DNA of 64,000 nt from Fibrobacter sp. UWB5. Its GTDB lineage: Bacteria > Fibrobacterota > Fibrobacteria > Fibrobacterales > Fibrobacteraceae. A program made the translations under genes and the position numbers. A model generated the notes under the pieces. That model saw only the letters and a list, made by a program, of their open reading frames with translations, ran no database searches and had not been told where the DNA came from. Positions 54,183-62,956 of this stretch are shown one piece after another (the stretch's first letter is position 1; each line of letters starts with the position of its first letter). The stretch lies in NCBI RefSeq assembly GCF_002210295.1, contig NZ_MWQH01000001.1, positions 186,001-250,000 on the forward strand, read 5' to 3'.

Positions 54183-55882
54183 GCGTCCCTCCGGTGTTCA
54201 AGTTCCTTTTCGATGAAGGGCTCAAAGTCCTTCGGCGGAACCGGTTTAGAGAAGTAGTAGCCCTGGATAATCTGGCAACCCATTTCCTTGAGTATTTTGA
54301 GTTGGGAGGCTGTTTCCACGCCTTCTGCCACGGCAGGAATCTTGAGGAATTTTGCAATGTCCGCTACCAGTTCCACGAGTTTCAGGTTGCGTTCGTCCTT
54401 TTCCATGTTGCGTACGAACGACATGTCGATTTTCAGGATATCGATGGGGAGCGTCGTAATCATGTTCAACGAAGAATATCCGGCGCCGAAATCGTCCATC
54501 TCGATGCGGAATCCCTTCTTGCGCAGGTTCTCGATGACTTCGATAAGGCGCTCCATGTTTTCGCAGTAGGCACTCTCGGTCACTTCAAGCATGTATTCTT
54601 CCGGTGAAAGGCCGTTTTCTTCGAGGAGCCGCATGAGTTTTGTTTCCAGTTCCGGATCCAGGATGTCAATGCGGGACACGTTCACGGAAACGGGTACCGT
54701 TACGCCGAATTCATCTTTCCATTTCCGAATTTGCTTTGCCACTTCGTTCCAGACAAAGTTGTCTATTTTTTGTATAAGCCCGTTCCCTTCGAACAGCGGA
54801 ATAAAGTCGCCCGGACTGATGAATCCTAGCGTCGGATGTATCCAGCGGATAAGGGCTTCTGCACTGGTGAGCCGCGGGGTGTCGCCTTCGATGTTAAACT
54901 TGGGCTGGTAATAGACAACCAGGTTCTTGTTGTCTATGGCGCTTTGCAAGTCGCGGATGAGTGTTTCCTCGAACATGTAGCGGGAATGCATCTCGTTGTT
55001 GTAGCGGGTGAACGATTGGCTTAGATCGCCACGGTTCTTGTCGCAGGCGGCTTTCGCGCGGTCGAACCAGGCCTCGATTTCTACGTTGCGGTCCACGTTT
55101 TCCCATAGGCCGCAGCGTACGCGGATGTGGTTTACCTCGAAGAATTCTGTAATGATTCCCTGGACAATGTCTCGGATGTTGTCGTAGTTTTCCTGGTGGG
55201 TCGCGAAGATGTAGAAGGTATCCGCATCCGCACGGCAGGCGATGGCGTTCATGGAGGCGAGTTCCTTTTGGAGCGCGCTGCCGATTTCTGCAAGCAGGTG
55301 GTCGCCGAAATCTCTGCCGCAAAATTCGTTCACCAAATGGAATTGCTCGATGTCGAAGACGATTGCGTCGCGGGAAATGTCCCTGCTCCACAGCTCGATT
55401 TGGCGGATGTATTCAAAGAAGTAGTCCTTGGTGTATAGGCCGGAAATATGATCGCGTTCCGTCTGGCGGATAATGTCCCTGTCTTCGCAGAGCTCGATAA
55501 TCCTTTCGCAGCGGGCGAGAACCACCTCGGGCATGTCGAAGGGTTTGGCGATAAAGTCGGCGGCGCCCAGTTTGAGGCTGCGGACTTCGGATTCCTTTTC
55601 GGAGGTCATCACGATGACCGGAATGCGCTTGAGTGTTTCGGTGGTTTCTCTTTTTTTCAGGAATTCAAACCCGTCCATCACGGGCATGAGCAGGTCCAAT
55701 AGGATAAGCGAAAACCGCTTGTCTTGTCTGGAGAGTGCTGCGAGAGCATCCTTGGCGTTGTCGGCATATTCGACGTCGTAGTTCACGGAAAGGATATTAC
55801 CCAGGATTTCGCGGTTTACCACCTCGTCGTCTACGATAAGGACGTGTCTTTTGATGGTAGTGATCTGGCGTAGTTTTTTCAT
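54179..55882 (-). CDS. Response regulator with degenerate GGDEF and intact EAL domain
   Basis: A 567-residue protein from the ATG at 55882. The N-terminal REC domain has phospho-Asp in LLDLLMPVMDG. The middle GGDEF-like domain reads ADADT in place of GGDEF, so it should not make cyclic di-GMP. The EAL domain keeps SAEALIRW, EVTES, DDFGAGYSS, LKIDMSF and AEGVE, so phosphodiesterase activity is likely. Output would be lower cyclic di-GMP upon phosphorylation. It is transcribed with Hpt and divergently from the hybrid kinases. Confidence 0.92.
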   Translation of the reverse strand: MKKLRQITTIKRHVLIVDDEVVNREILGNILSVNYDVEYADNAKDALAALSRQDKRFSLILLDLLMPVMDGFEFLKKRETTETLKRIPVIVMTSEKESEVRSLKLGAADFIAKPFDMPEVVLARCERIIELCEDRDIIRQTERDHISGLYTKDYFFEYIRQIELWSRDISRDAIVFDIEQFHLVNEFCGRDFGDHLLAEIGSALQKELASMNAIACRADADTFYIFATHQENYDNIRDIVQGIITEFFEVNHIRVRCGLWENVDRNVEIEAWFDRAKAACDKNRGDLSQSFTRYNNEMHSRYMFEETLIRDLQSAIDNKNLVVYYQPKFNIEGDTPRLTSAEALIRWIHPTLGFISPGDFIPLFEGNGLIQKIDNFVWNEVAKQIRKWKDEFGVTVPVSVNVSRIDILDPELETKLMRLLEENGLSPEEYMLEVTESAYCENMERLIEVIENLRKKGFRIEMDDFGAGYSSLNMITTLPIDILKIDMSFVRNMEKDERNLKLVELVADIAKFLKIPAVAEGVETASQLKILKEMGCQIIQGYYFSKPVPPKDFEPFIEKELEHRRDA

Positions 55883-56006
55883 TTGAAAAAATTCCTTGTA
55901 TCCGTAGATAAATATATGTAAAAAGAAACAAAAAAGTAACAACGTGCGCGACAAAGCGTTTTTTTTAGATATCTTTAAAACAGAATTACCAGAATACGAG
56001 GTCCCC

Positions 56007-58049
56007 ATGTTCGGTCGACACCTTCCCCTGAGCGAGCAGGCATTGCAAGTTATCGAGCAAATCGGCGAAGACATGCCGGGTGGCTTTTTTATTTACAAGG
56101 CGACAGGTAACGAGGAACTGCTTTACGCGAACAAGGCCGTGTTCAAGATTTTCGGCTGCGAAACGCTCGAGGAATTCAAGGAACTCACGGGTTACACTTT
56201 CAAGGGGATGCTTTGCCCGGACGACTACGAGAAGGTTTCTGGTTCCATTGTGGACCAGATCGAAAAAAGCCAGGGCAATCTGGATTACGTAGAATACCGC
56301 ATTGTCCGCAAGGATGGCAAGATCCGCTGGCTCGATGACTACGGCCATTACGTGAACTCCGATGTGTACGGCGGACTCTTCTACGTGTTTATTTCGGACA
56401 TTACCGAAAAGCGCGTACAGATGGAGGCGGACAAGGCCGTCTATACTGCGGTGATTGATGCGCTGAGTCGCGCCTACAATGCCGTGTGGCTTATCAATGA
56501 TATTGCGACCGGGAGCTTTTCGCTATTCCGTGCCGACACTTCCGAAGGCAGTATCCACGCAAGGCCCACCAAGGAGGCCTTGGAACTGCTCACCTACGAA
56601 GACGCCAAGGCGAACTACATCAAAAACTTTGTGGCCCCGTCGGACAGGGGGCGCTTGGAGAAGGAGCTGACGCTTGAAAACATTACCGCGAACACTTCCA
56701 GCAAGAAGGTTTTTGGCGTTGTGTTCAAGCGCGTCGTGGGCGACAAGGAATGCTATTACCGCATCGAGTTTGCACAGGTGCAGCTCCCCAACGGCAAGAC
56801 CGGCATTGTGGCGGGTTTCAAGGACGTGGACGAGGATGTTCGCAAGGAACAGGAAATACAGCAGGTGCTGCGCGATGCCATTGACACGGCGAATGCCTCC
56901 AGCAAGGCAAAGAGCGACTTCCTTTCGAGCATGAGCCATGACATCCGTACGCCCATGAACGGGATTATCGGCATGACGGCGATCGCGACCGCCCATCTGG
57001 ATGACCGGGAGCGTGTGGAGGACTGCCTCAAGAAAATTTCGGAAGCCTCGAGCCACTTGCTTTCGCTCATCAACGAGGTGCTTGACATGAACAAGATCGA
57101 GTCGGGCAAAGTGGAACTGAACGAGGAAAACTTCAACCTCTCGGAGCTTGTGAACACGCTGCTTGCCATGACCAAGGCTCAGCTCGAAAGCCACCGTCAC
57201 AAATTGAAGGTGAACATTGCGGATGTAATCCACGAAAATGTCATTGGCGATAGCCACCGCATTCAGCAGGTGTTCGTGAACTTGATGAGCAATGCTATCA
57301 AGTATACTCCCGATGGCGGGACCATCTCCTTGACGGTGGCGGAACGGCCTACCAACGCCCATGGTATAGCCTGCTATGAATTTGTCTTTGAAGACAATGG
57401 CATCGGCATGACAGAGGAGTTCCAGAAGCACCTGTTCGAGCCGTTCACGCGCGCAAACGACAAGAAGACTGCCGCTATACAGGGAACGGGGCTCGGTATG
57501 ACAATCTCGCAGAGTCTGGTGCGCATGATGGGTGGCGACATCCAAGTGAAAAGTAAGCCCGGAGAGGGCTCTCGCTTTACCGTCACTATCTACCTGAAGT
57601 TTGTGGACGTGCAGAATGCGGAACCCCACAAGGAAGACCCGCTCAAGAATCTGGAAGACTTGAAGTTCGAGGGCAAGCGCATCTTGCTGGTGGAAGACCA
57701 CCCGGTCAATGCGGAAATCGCGAAGAACGTGTTGCAAATGACGGGGCTCGAAGTGGAATGGGTCGTGGACGGCGAAGCGGCTGTAGAACGGATGGCAAAC
57801 AGCAAGGAAGGCGAATTCGACCTGGTGTTCATGGATATCCAGATGCCGAACATGGACGGCTACCAGGCGACGGCGGCCATCAGGGCCATGACGACCTACG
57901 CAAGGAGAATCCCCATCGTGGCGATGACCGCGAACGCCTTTGCCGACGATATCCGCAGGGCGAAGGAGGTTGGCATGAACGGTCATATTTCCAAGCCGCT
58001 GGACTTTAATGAATTGGCTAGAATCTTGCAGAAGTGGATAAGGGTGTAG
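56007..58049 (+). CDS. PAS-containing hybrid histidine kinase
   Basis: A 680-residue cytoplasmic kinase, start taken at 56007 because gaggtcccc precedes it; a GTG 63 bases upstream lacks an RBS. Two PAS-like regions (40-150 and 165-290) come first, then HisKA with His311 (SSMSHDIRTPMNG), HATPase (NLMSNAIKYTPDGG, DNGIGM, GTGLGM) and a REC domain (ILLVEDHPVNAEI, phospho-Asp in FMDIQMPNMDG). No membrane segment is visible. It starts a series of three hybrid kinases, five bases before the next gene. Confidence 0.93.
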   Translation: MFGRHLPLSEQALQVIEQIGEDMPGGFFIYKATGNEELLYANKAVFKIFGCETLEEFKELTGYTFKGMLCPDDYEKVSGSIVDQIEKSQGNLDYVEYRIVRKDGKIRWLDDYGHYVNSDVYGGLFYVFISDITEKRVQMEADKAVYTAVIDALSRAYNAVWLINDIATGSFSLFRADTSEGSIHARPTKEALELLTYEDAKANYIKNFVAPSDRGRLEKELTLENITANTSSKKVFGVVFKRVVGDKECYYRIEFAQVQLPNGKTGIVAGFKDVDEDVRKEQEIQQVLRDAIDTANASSKAKSDFLSSMSHDIRTPMNGIIGMTAIATAHLDDRERVEDCLKKISEASSHLLSLINEVLDMNKIESGKVELNEENFNLSELVNTLLAMTKAQLESHRHKLKVNIADVIHENVIGDSHRIQQVFVNLMSNAIKYTPDGGTISLTVAERPTNAHGIACYEFVFEDNGIGMTEEFQKHLFEPFTRANDKKTAAIQGTGLGMTISQSLVRMMGGDIQVKSKPGEGSRFTVTIYLKFVDVQNAEPHKEDPLKNLEDLKFEGKRILLVEDHPVNAEIAKNVLQMTGLEVEWVVDGEAAVERMANSKEGEFDLVFMDIQMPNMDGYQATAAIRAMTTYARRIPIVAMTANAFADDIRRAKEVGMNGHISKPLDFNELARILQKWIRV

Positions 58050-58053
58050 ATTT

Positions 58054-60978
58054 ATGTTGTTTGAAAAAGGTCAAAAATCTTGTGTCTTGTGCGCATGGGC
58101 GCTCTCCTTCGGGTGTGCGCTAGGCTGGGGCGCCTTCGTAATGCCCGCCACCACGCTCTTGCCGATTGCAGGCCCCCTAGGGACGGTTATCGCCCTCGTG
58201 CTTGGCGCCGCGCTGATGGGCGTTATTGCCTACAATTTCCATATCATGATGAACCGTATTCCCGGCACGGGGAGCGTGTTCTCCTTTACCAAGCAGCTTT
58301 TCGGTTACGACCATTCCTTCCTTTGCACCTGGGCCACGGCGCTTGCGTACTTGGCGGTACTGTGGGCCAACATGTCGGCCTTCGTGCTGTTTATCCGTTT
58401 CTTGTTCGGCCCCGTACTGCAAAGGGGATTCTGTTACAGCATCATGGGTTGCGAGGTTTGGGCAGGGGAACTGTTTACCACGCTTGCGATTATACTCCTG
58501 TTCGGATTTATCAGCTGCATGAATACGAATGTGCTGCGCTGGGTGAACACGGTGCTTGCGCTCCTGTTCTTTGGCGGTGTAGTGGGCCTGTTTGCAATTG
58601 TCGCCAGCAAGGGCGGAATAGACTTTTCGCACATGAGTCCGGCGTTTGCGACGGCGGGTACCGCGAAGGGGCATGCTCCCTTGATGCAGATTGTGAATGT
58701 GCTGGTGCTTGCCCCCTGGGCGTTTGTAGGCTTTGGCGTGGTGAGCTTTGCCTCTTCGACTTACCGGTTCAAGCCGAAATACAGTTTTGCGATTATGATG
58801 GCCGCCCTTGTTGCCGGTGCCATCGTCTATTCCCTCACCGCGCTGCTTTCGGTCTCGGTGACCCCCGCGAATTTTGGCGACTGGGAAGCTTATTTTACCA
58901 ACCTGAAGAACCTCAAGGGCATTGAATCTGTCCCGGTATTCCACGCCGTTTTCAAGACCCTCGGTAACGGCGGCTTTGTGCTGCTCGCCATCACCGTCAT
59001 GGCGGCCATTTCCACAAGCCTTCTTGGGCTTTACCGTTCGCTCGGGCGCATGTTCATGAGCCTTGCCAACGATTCCGTGATGCCGGCCTGGTTCGGGCAT
59101 ACTAACCGTCACGGCGCCACCAACCACAGCATTATCTACGTGATGCTTCTTTCCTGCATTATTCCGTTCTTCGGGAGAACCGCTATCGGTTGGATTGTAG
59201 ACATCACCTCCATCAGTGCCTCAATCATTTACCTGTATGTGTCTGCGGGTATTGTCAAGATGGCGCGCGGCGAGACTGGCAGGCGCAAGACGGTAATGAA
59301 CTTTACCGGAACGCTGGGCATCGTTATCTCAACGTTCTTCTTCTTCTTCCCGCTTACGCCGACGCTCTGGAACATGAATACCATTGCCACGGAATCCTTC
59401 ATGATTCTGATGGCGTGGAGCATTGTCGGGTTCATCGTCTACAGGGCAGTATTCATGCATGACCAGGAGAATCGATTTGGCAAGTCGGCCATTATGTGGG
59501 TGACTATGCTGTTCATATTGCTGTTCTCGGCCGTCATGTGGGAACGTCAAGTCACCAACGACGAAACCGAAGATGTCATTGCGCGCATTACCGAGTTCCA
59601 TACGGGATTGCACCAGAAGATGCATGTTCCCATGACCGAAGGCCAGATGCTTCAGGAAAAGAACTTCATGGAAGAGCAGATGGACCTTGTCCGCGATTCC
59701 CAGCTGAAGAACAACCTGGTAGAAACTCTCTTTATTGTCCTGTGTATCTTTATCGTGGTGAATATTTACCGCACGCAACAACAGCGCGAACAGAAACTTG
59801 ACCAAGAAAAGCATATCGCTGAGGAATCCAACAGGGCAAAGACCATATTCCTTTCGAACATGAGCCATGACCTGCGCACACCCATGAACGCGATTATCGG
59901 CTATACCAATCTGTCGCGCAAACCGGAGGCAAGCCCCGAACAAATCCAGAAATACTTGGCCAAGATCGATTCTTCGAACATGTACCTGATGGCCCTCATC
60001 AACGACATGCTCGAAATGAGCCGCATCGAAATCGGGAAGATGGAGCTGGAAGAGCGACCCACCGACCTGCGGAAAATGATGGACGAAATCCGTGACATGT
60101 TCGAGGCGCAGATGGTGGGCAAGAACATCGCCTTTGCCGTGAAATACGACGGCCTCAGGAACCCAGTGGTGCTCTGCGACAGGAACCGCATGAACCGCGT
60201 GATTCTGAACTTGGTCAGCAATTCCTTCAAGTTTACTTCGGAAGGCGGGCACGTGTCAGTGAGCCTCGTCGAAAAGGAATGTGTTGAAGAGGGCAAGGCT
60301 GCATTCGAAATCCGCGTGAAGGATGACGGCGTCGGCATTTCGCCCGAGTTTGCAGACCGCGTGTTCGATGCCTTCGAGCGTGAGCGTGTTTCGACCATCA
60401 GCGGCGTGCAGGGAACGGGCCTCGGGCTTGCGATTGCAAAGAACGTGGTGTCGTTGATGGGCGGGACGATCAAGTTTGAATCGACAGTCGGCAAGGGGAC
60501 GGAATTCTTCGTGAATGTGGTGCTGAAGACGGCCGCAGGCACGGATGTTCCCGAAAGCGACGGGCGCAATATTTCTTTTGCGGCCAAGGCGGATTTCACG
60601 AACATGCGCCTATTGCTGGTGGAAGACATGGAAGTGAATCGCGAACTGGCCAAAATCATTCTCGAAAGTCTCGGGTTCAAGGTCGAGATGGCGGTAAACG
60701 GCAAGCAGGCGGTCGAAATGGTGGAGAAGAACCCTGCCGGCTACTACAACGGGATTGTCATGGATATCCAGATGCCTGTGATGGACGGTTGCGAAGCGAG
60801 TCGCCAGATTCGTGCCATGCCCGACAAGAAAAAGGCCGGCGTTCCCATTATCGCCATGACCGCGAACGCCTTTGGCGATGACCTCAAGAAGTCGAAAGAT
60901 GCCGGCATGAACGCTCACCTGGCAAAGCCCATCGATGTCGGCATGCTCACGGAAACACTTGTGCAGTGGGTACGGTAG
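58054..60978 (+). CDS. APC-superfamily permease fused to a hybrid histidine kinase
   Basis: A 974-residue protein. Residues 1-480 form a full amino-acid/polyamine/organocation permease-like domain with about 12 membrane helices (GWGAFVMPATTLLPIAGPLG, RIPGTGSVFSFTKQLFGYDH, ISTSLLGLYRSLGRMFMSLANDSVMPAWFGHTN). A further membrane region and a helical segment of about 50 residues follow, with one more TM near 565. Then come HisKA (His605 in SNMSHDLRTPMNA), HATPase (NLVSNSFKFTSEGG, GTGLGLA) and REC (LLVEDMEVNREL, VMDIQMPVMDG). No separate sensor is present, so the permease itself probably senses its substrate. It is five bases after the PAS kinase and 20 before the third. Confidence 0.93.
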   Translation: MLFEKGQKSCVLCAWALSFGCALGWGAFVMPATTLLPIAGPLGTVIALVLGAALMGVIAYNFHIMMNRIPGTGSVFSFTKQLFGYDHSFLCTWATALAYLAVLWANMSAFVLFIRFLFGPVLQRGFCYSIMGCEVWAGELFTTLAIILLFGFISCMNTNVLRWVNTVLALLFFGGVVGLFAIVASKGGIDFSHMSPAFATAGTAKGHAPLMQIVNVLVLAPWAFVGFGVVSFASSTYRFKPKYSFAIMMAALVAGAIVYSLTALLSVSVTPANFGDWEAYFTNLKNLKGIESVPVFHAVFKTLGNGGFVLLAITVMAAISTSLLGLYRSLGRMFMSLANDSVMPAWFGHTNRHGATNHSIIYVMLLSCIIPFFGRTAIGWIVDITSISASIIYLYVSAGIVKMARGETGRRKTVMNFTGTLGIVISTFFFFFPLTPTLWNMNTIATESFMILMAWSIVGFIVYRAVFMHDQENRFGKSAIMWVTMLFILLFSAVMWERQVTNDETEDVIARITEFHTGLHQKMHVPMTEGQMLQEKNFMEEQMDLVRDSQLKNNLVETLFIVLCIFIVVNIYRTQQQREQKLDQEKHIAEESNRAKTIFLSNMSHDLRTPMNAIIGYTNLSRKPEASPEQIQKYLAKIDSSNMYLMALINDMLEMSRIEIGKMELEERPTDLRKMMDEIRDMFEAQMVGKNIAFAVKYDGLRNPVVLCDRNRMNRVILNLVSNSFKFTSEGGHVSVSLVEKECVEEGKAAFEIRVKDDGVGISPEFADRVFDAFERERVSTISGVQGTGLGLAIAKNVVSLMGGTIKFESTVGKGTEFFVNVVLKTAAGTDVPESDGRNISFAAKADFTNMRLLLVEDMEVNRELAKIILESLGFKVEMAVNGKQAVEMVEKNPAGYYNGIVMDIQMPVMDGCEASRQIRAMPDKKKAGVPIIAMTANAFGDDLKKSKDAGMNAHLAKPIDVGMLTETLVQWVR

Positions 60979-60997
60979 CAGAACACGGGAAGAAATT

Positions 60998-62872
60998 ATG
61001 ACTTATTCAATTATTGGCATCCTGGCGACAATCCTTTTGCTTATTGGCAACCGCGACGTGTTGCGGAAGCAGCGCGAGTCGGAGTATTCGCGTACCCGCC
61101 TGTATTACCGCCGATTCTTGCTTGGCGTGCTTGTGTACTACATCACCGACATGCTGTGGGGCTTGCTGGACGAACAACGCCTGACTAGCCTCCAGTTTAT
61201 CGATACTACCGTCTATTTCGTTGCCATGATAGCGACGGTCGTGCTGTGGGCGCGCTACGTGGTGTCTTATCTCAACCGCAAGAATTTTTTCGAAAAGTGG
61301 CTCTTGCGCACGGGACAAGCCATCTTCGGTGTATTCCTTATCTTTATCGTCATCAATTTCTTCTATCCGGTGTTTTTCTGGTTCGATGACCAAGGCGTTT
61401 ACCACACCGCATTCATGCGGCATGCGGCACTTTTGGTACAAATTGCGATGTTCCTTTCTACATCAATCTATACTTTTTACATGACCGCGAAGACGCAGGG
61501 CGATATTCGTCAACGGCACTTGACTATCGGGCTTTTTGGTCTTGCCATGGTGGTGATGATAGCCTTCCAGGTGTTCTTCCCCCTGTGGCCCTTCTATGCG
61601 ATGGGCTGCATGATCGGCATAACCCTCTTGCATAGCTTTGTGCTCGAAGACGAAACGGAAGAATACCGCCGCGAACTGGAGCGGAGCCGCGAGGCGCTCA
61701 AGGAAGCACTAGCTGCCGCCGAAAAGGCAAGCAAGGCGAAGACGGTGTTTCTTTCCAACATGAGCCACGAAATCCGCACGCCCTTGAACGCCATCATCGG
61801 ACTCAATAGTATCGCCATGAACGATGCCGACCTTTCGCAGACAACGAGGGAGCACCTGCAGAAAATCGGGACATCGGCACAGCATTTGCTGGGTGTCATC
61901 AATGACATTCTAGATATCAGCCGTATCGAATCGGGCAGCATGTCGCTCAAGAATGCGGAATTCTCGTTCGTGCAAGAACTCGAGCAGGTGAACGCCATCG
62001 TGACGGCGCAGTGCCACGACAAGAAAATCCGTTACAGTTGCGATGTGAAGGACGGGGTGTCCAACTGCTATATCGGCGACGAGATGAAACTCAGACAGGT
62101 GCTGATAAACATTCTCGGGAATGCCGTCAAGTTCACTCCCGAAGGCGGCTCCGTTTCGCTTGTGGTGGAAGCGCTCGCGGTCGACGGGGAAAAATGCCCC
62201 CTGCGCTTTACCGTAGTAGATTCGGGAATCGGTATCGGCAAGGACTTTATGCCGCGCATGTTCGAAGCTTTTGCGCTGGAAGACGAATCCTACACCAGCA
62301 AGCACGGCAGTACGGGCCTAGGGCTTTCTATTACCAAGAGCATCGTGGAACTGATGGATGGGCGCATCGATGTGGAAAGCGAGAAGGGCGTCGGTTCCAA
62401 GTTCACCGTTACCGTCACGCTACAGAAGTCTCCGCACAATGGAGGTGGACTTTGCTCGTCGGGCGGACAGCGCGAAAAACCGCGCGCGACACTTTCCGGA
62501 AGAAAGGTGCTGCTCGCCGAAGATCTCCCTGTAAATGCGGAAATTATGGCGATGGTGCTTTCGATGCGTGAGATGAAGGCGGAACGTGCAGAAAACGGGC
62601 GCATTGCCGTAGAGATGTTCAAGTCGCATGAACCGGGCTACTATTCCGCAATCCTTATGGACGTGCGCATGCCCGAGATGGATGGCCTCGAGGCGACACG
62701 CGTCATCCGTTCCATGGACCGCGAAGACGCGAAGAGCATCCCCATTATCGCGCTCACCGCGAACGCCTTCGATGAGGACGTGCAGAACAGCCTGCAGGCC
62801 GGCCTGAACGCGCACTTGAGCAAGCCCGTGGAACCCGACGTACTCTTCAAGACGCTCGAGGAATTGCTGTAA
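60998..62872 (+). CDS. Hybrid histidine kinase with multi-TM N-terminus
   Basis: A 624-residue kinase, start at 60998 (gggaag upstream). About seven membrane helices span 1-215, similar in layout to 7TM receptor kinases. A short coiled coil (EYRRELERSREALKEALAAAEKASKAK) links to HisKA with His257 (SNMSHEIRTPLNA), HATPase (NILGNAVKFTPEGG, GSTGLGLS) and REC (VLLAEDLPVNAEI, LMDVRMPEMDG). It is the third kinase of the run. A dyad and a terminator follow before the TonB-receptor gene. Confidence 0.93.
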   Translation: MTYSIIGILATILLLIGNRDVLRKQRESEYSRTRLYYRRFLLGVLVYYITDMLWGLLDEQRLTSLQFIDTTVYFVAMIATVVLWARYVVSYLNRKNFFEKWLLRTGQAIFGVFLIFIVINFFYPVFFWFDDQGVYHTAFMRHAALLVQIAMFLSTSIYTFYMTAKTQGDIRQRHLTIGLFGLAMVVMIAFQVFFPLWPFYAMGCMIGITLLHSFVLEDETEEYRRELERSREALKEALAAAEKASKAKTVFLSNMSHEIRTPLNAIIGLNSIAMNDADLSQTTREHLQKIGTSAQHLLGVINDILDISRIESGSMSLKNAEFSFVQELEQVNAIVTAQCHDKKIRYSCDVKDGVSNCYIGDEMKLRQVLINILGNAVKFTPEGGSVSLVVEALAVDGEKCPLRFTVVDSGIGIGKDFMPRMFEAFALEDESYTSKHGSTGLGLSITKSIVELMDGRIDVESEKGVGSKFTVTVTLQKSPHNGGGLCSSGGQREKPRATLSGRKVLLAEDLPVNAEIMAMVLSMREMKAERAENGRIAVEMFKSHEPGYYSAILMDVRMPEMDGLEATRVIRSMDREDAKSIPIIALTANAFDEDVQNSLQAGLNAHLSKPVEPDVLFKTLEELL

Positions 62873-62893
62873 TCCATATTTTTTTAGGTGAAG

Positions 62894-62927
62894 GTAACAC
62901 ATTTCGTTCCTTCGGGTGTTACAATGG
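62894..62927 (+). promoter_or_regulatory. Dyad GTAACAC-N15-GTGTTAC-AATGG, copy upstream of the TonB-receptor gene
   Basis: gtaacac (62894-62900), 15 bases, gtgttac (62916-62922), then aatgg. Matches the element at 50137-50170 in both arms, spacing and trailing bases. Confidence 0.55.
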
Positions 62928-62956
62928 CAAATAGGGCCTCCTATTTGCTATTTTTT
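62927..62956 (+). terminator. Hairpin terminator between kinase operon and TonB-receptor gene
   Basis: Perfect nine-pair stem gcaaatagg-gcct-cctatttgc followed by tatttttt. If the promoter-like dyad just upstream is used, this would act as an attenuator for the receptor gene. Confidence 0.75.
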
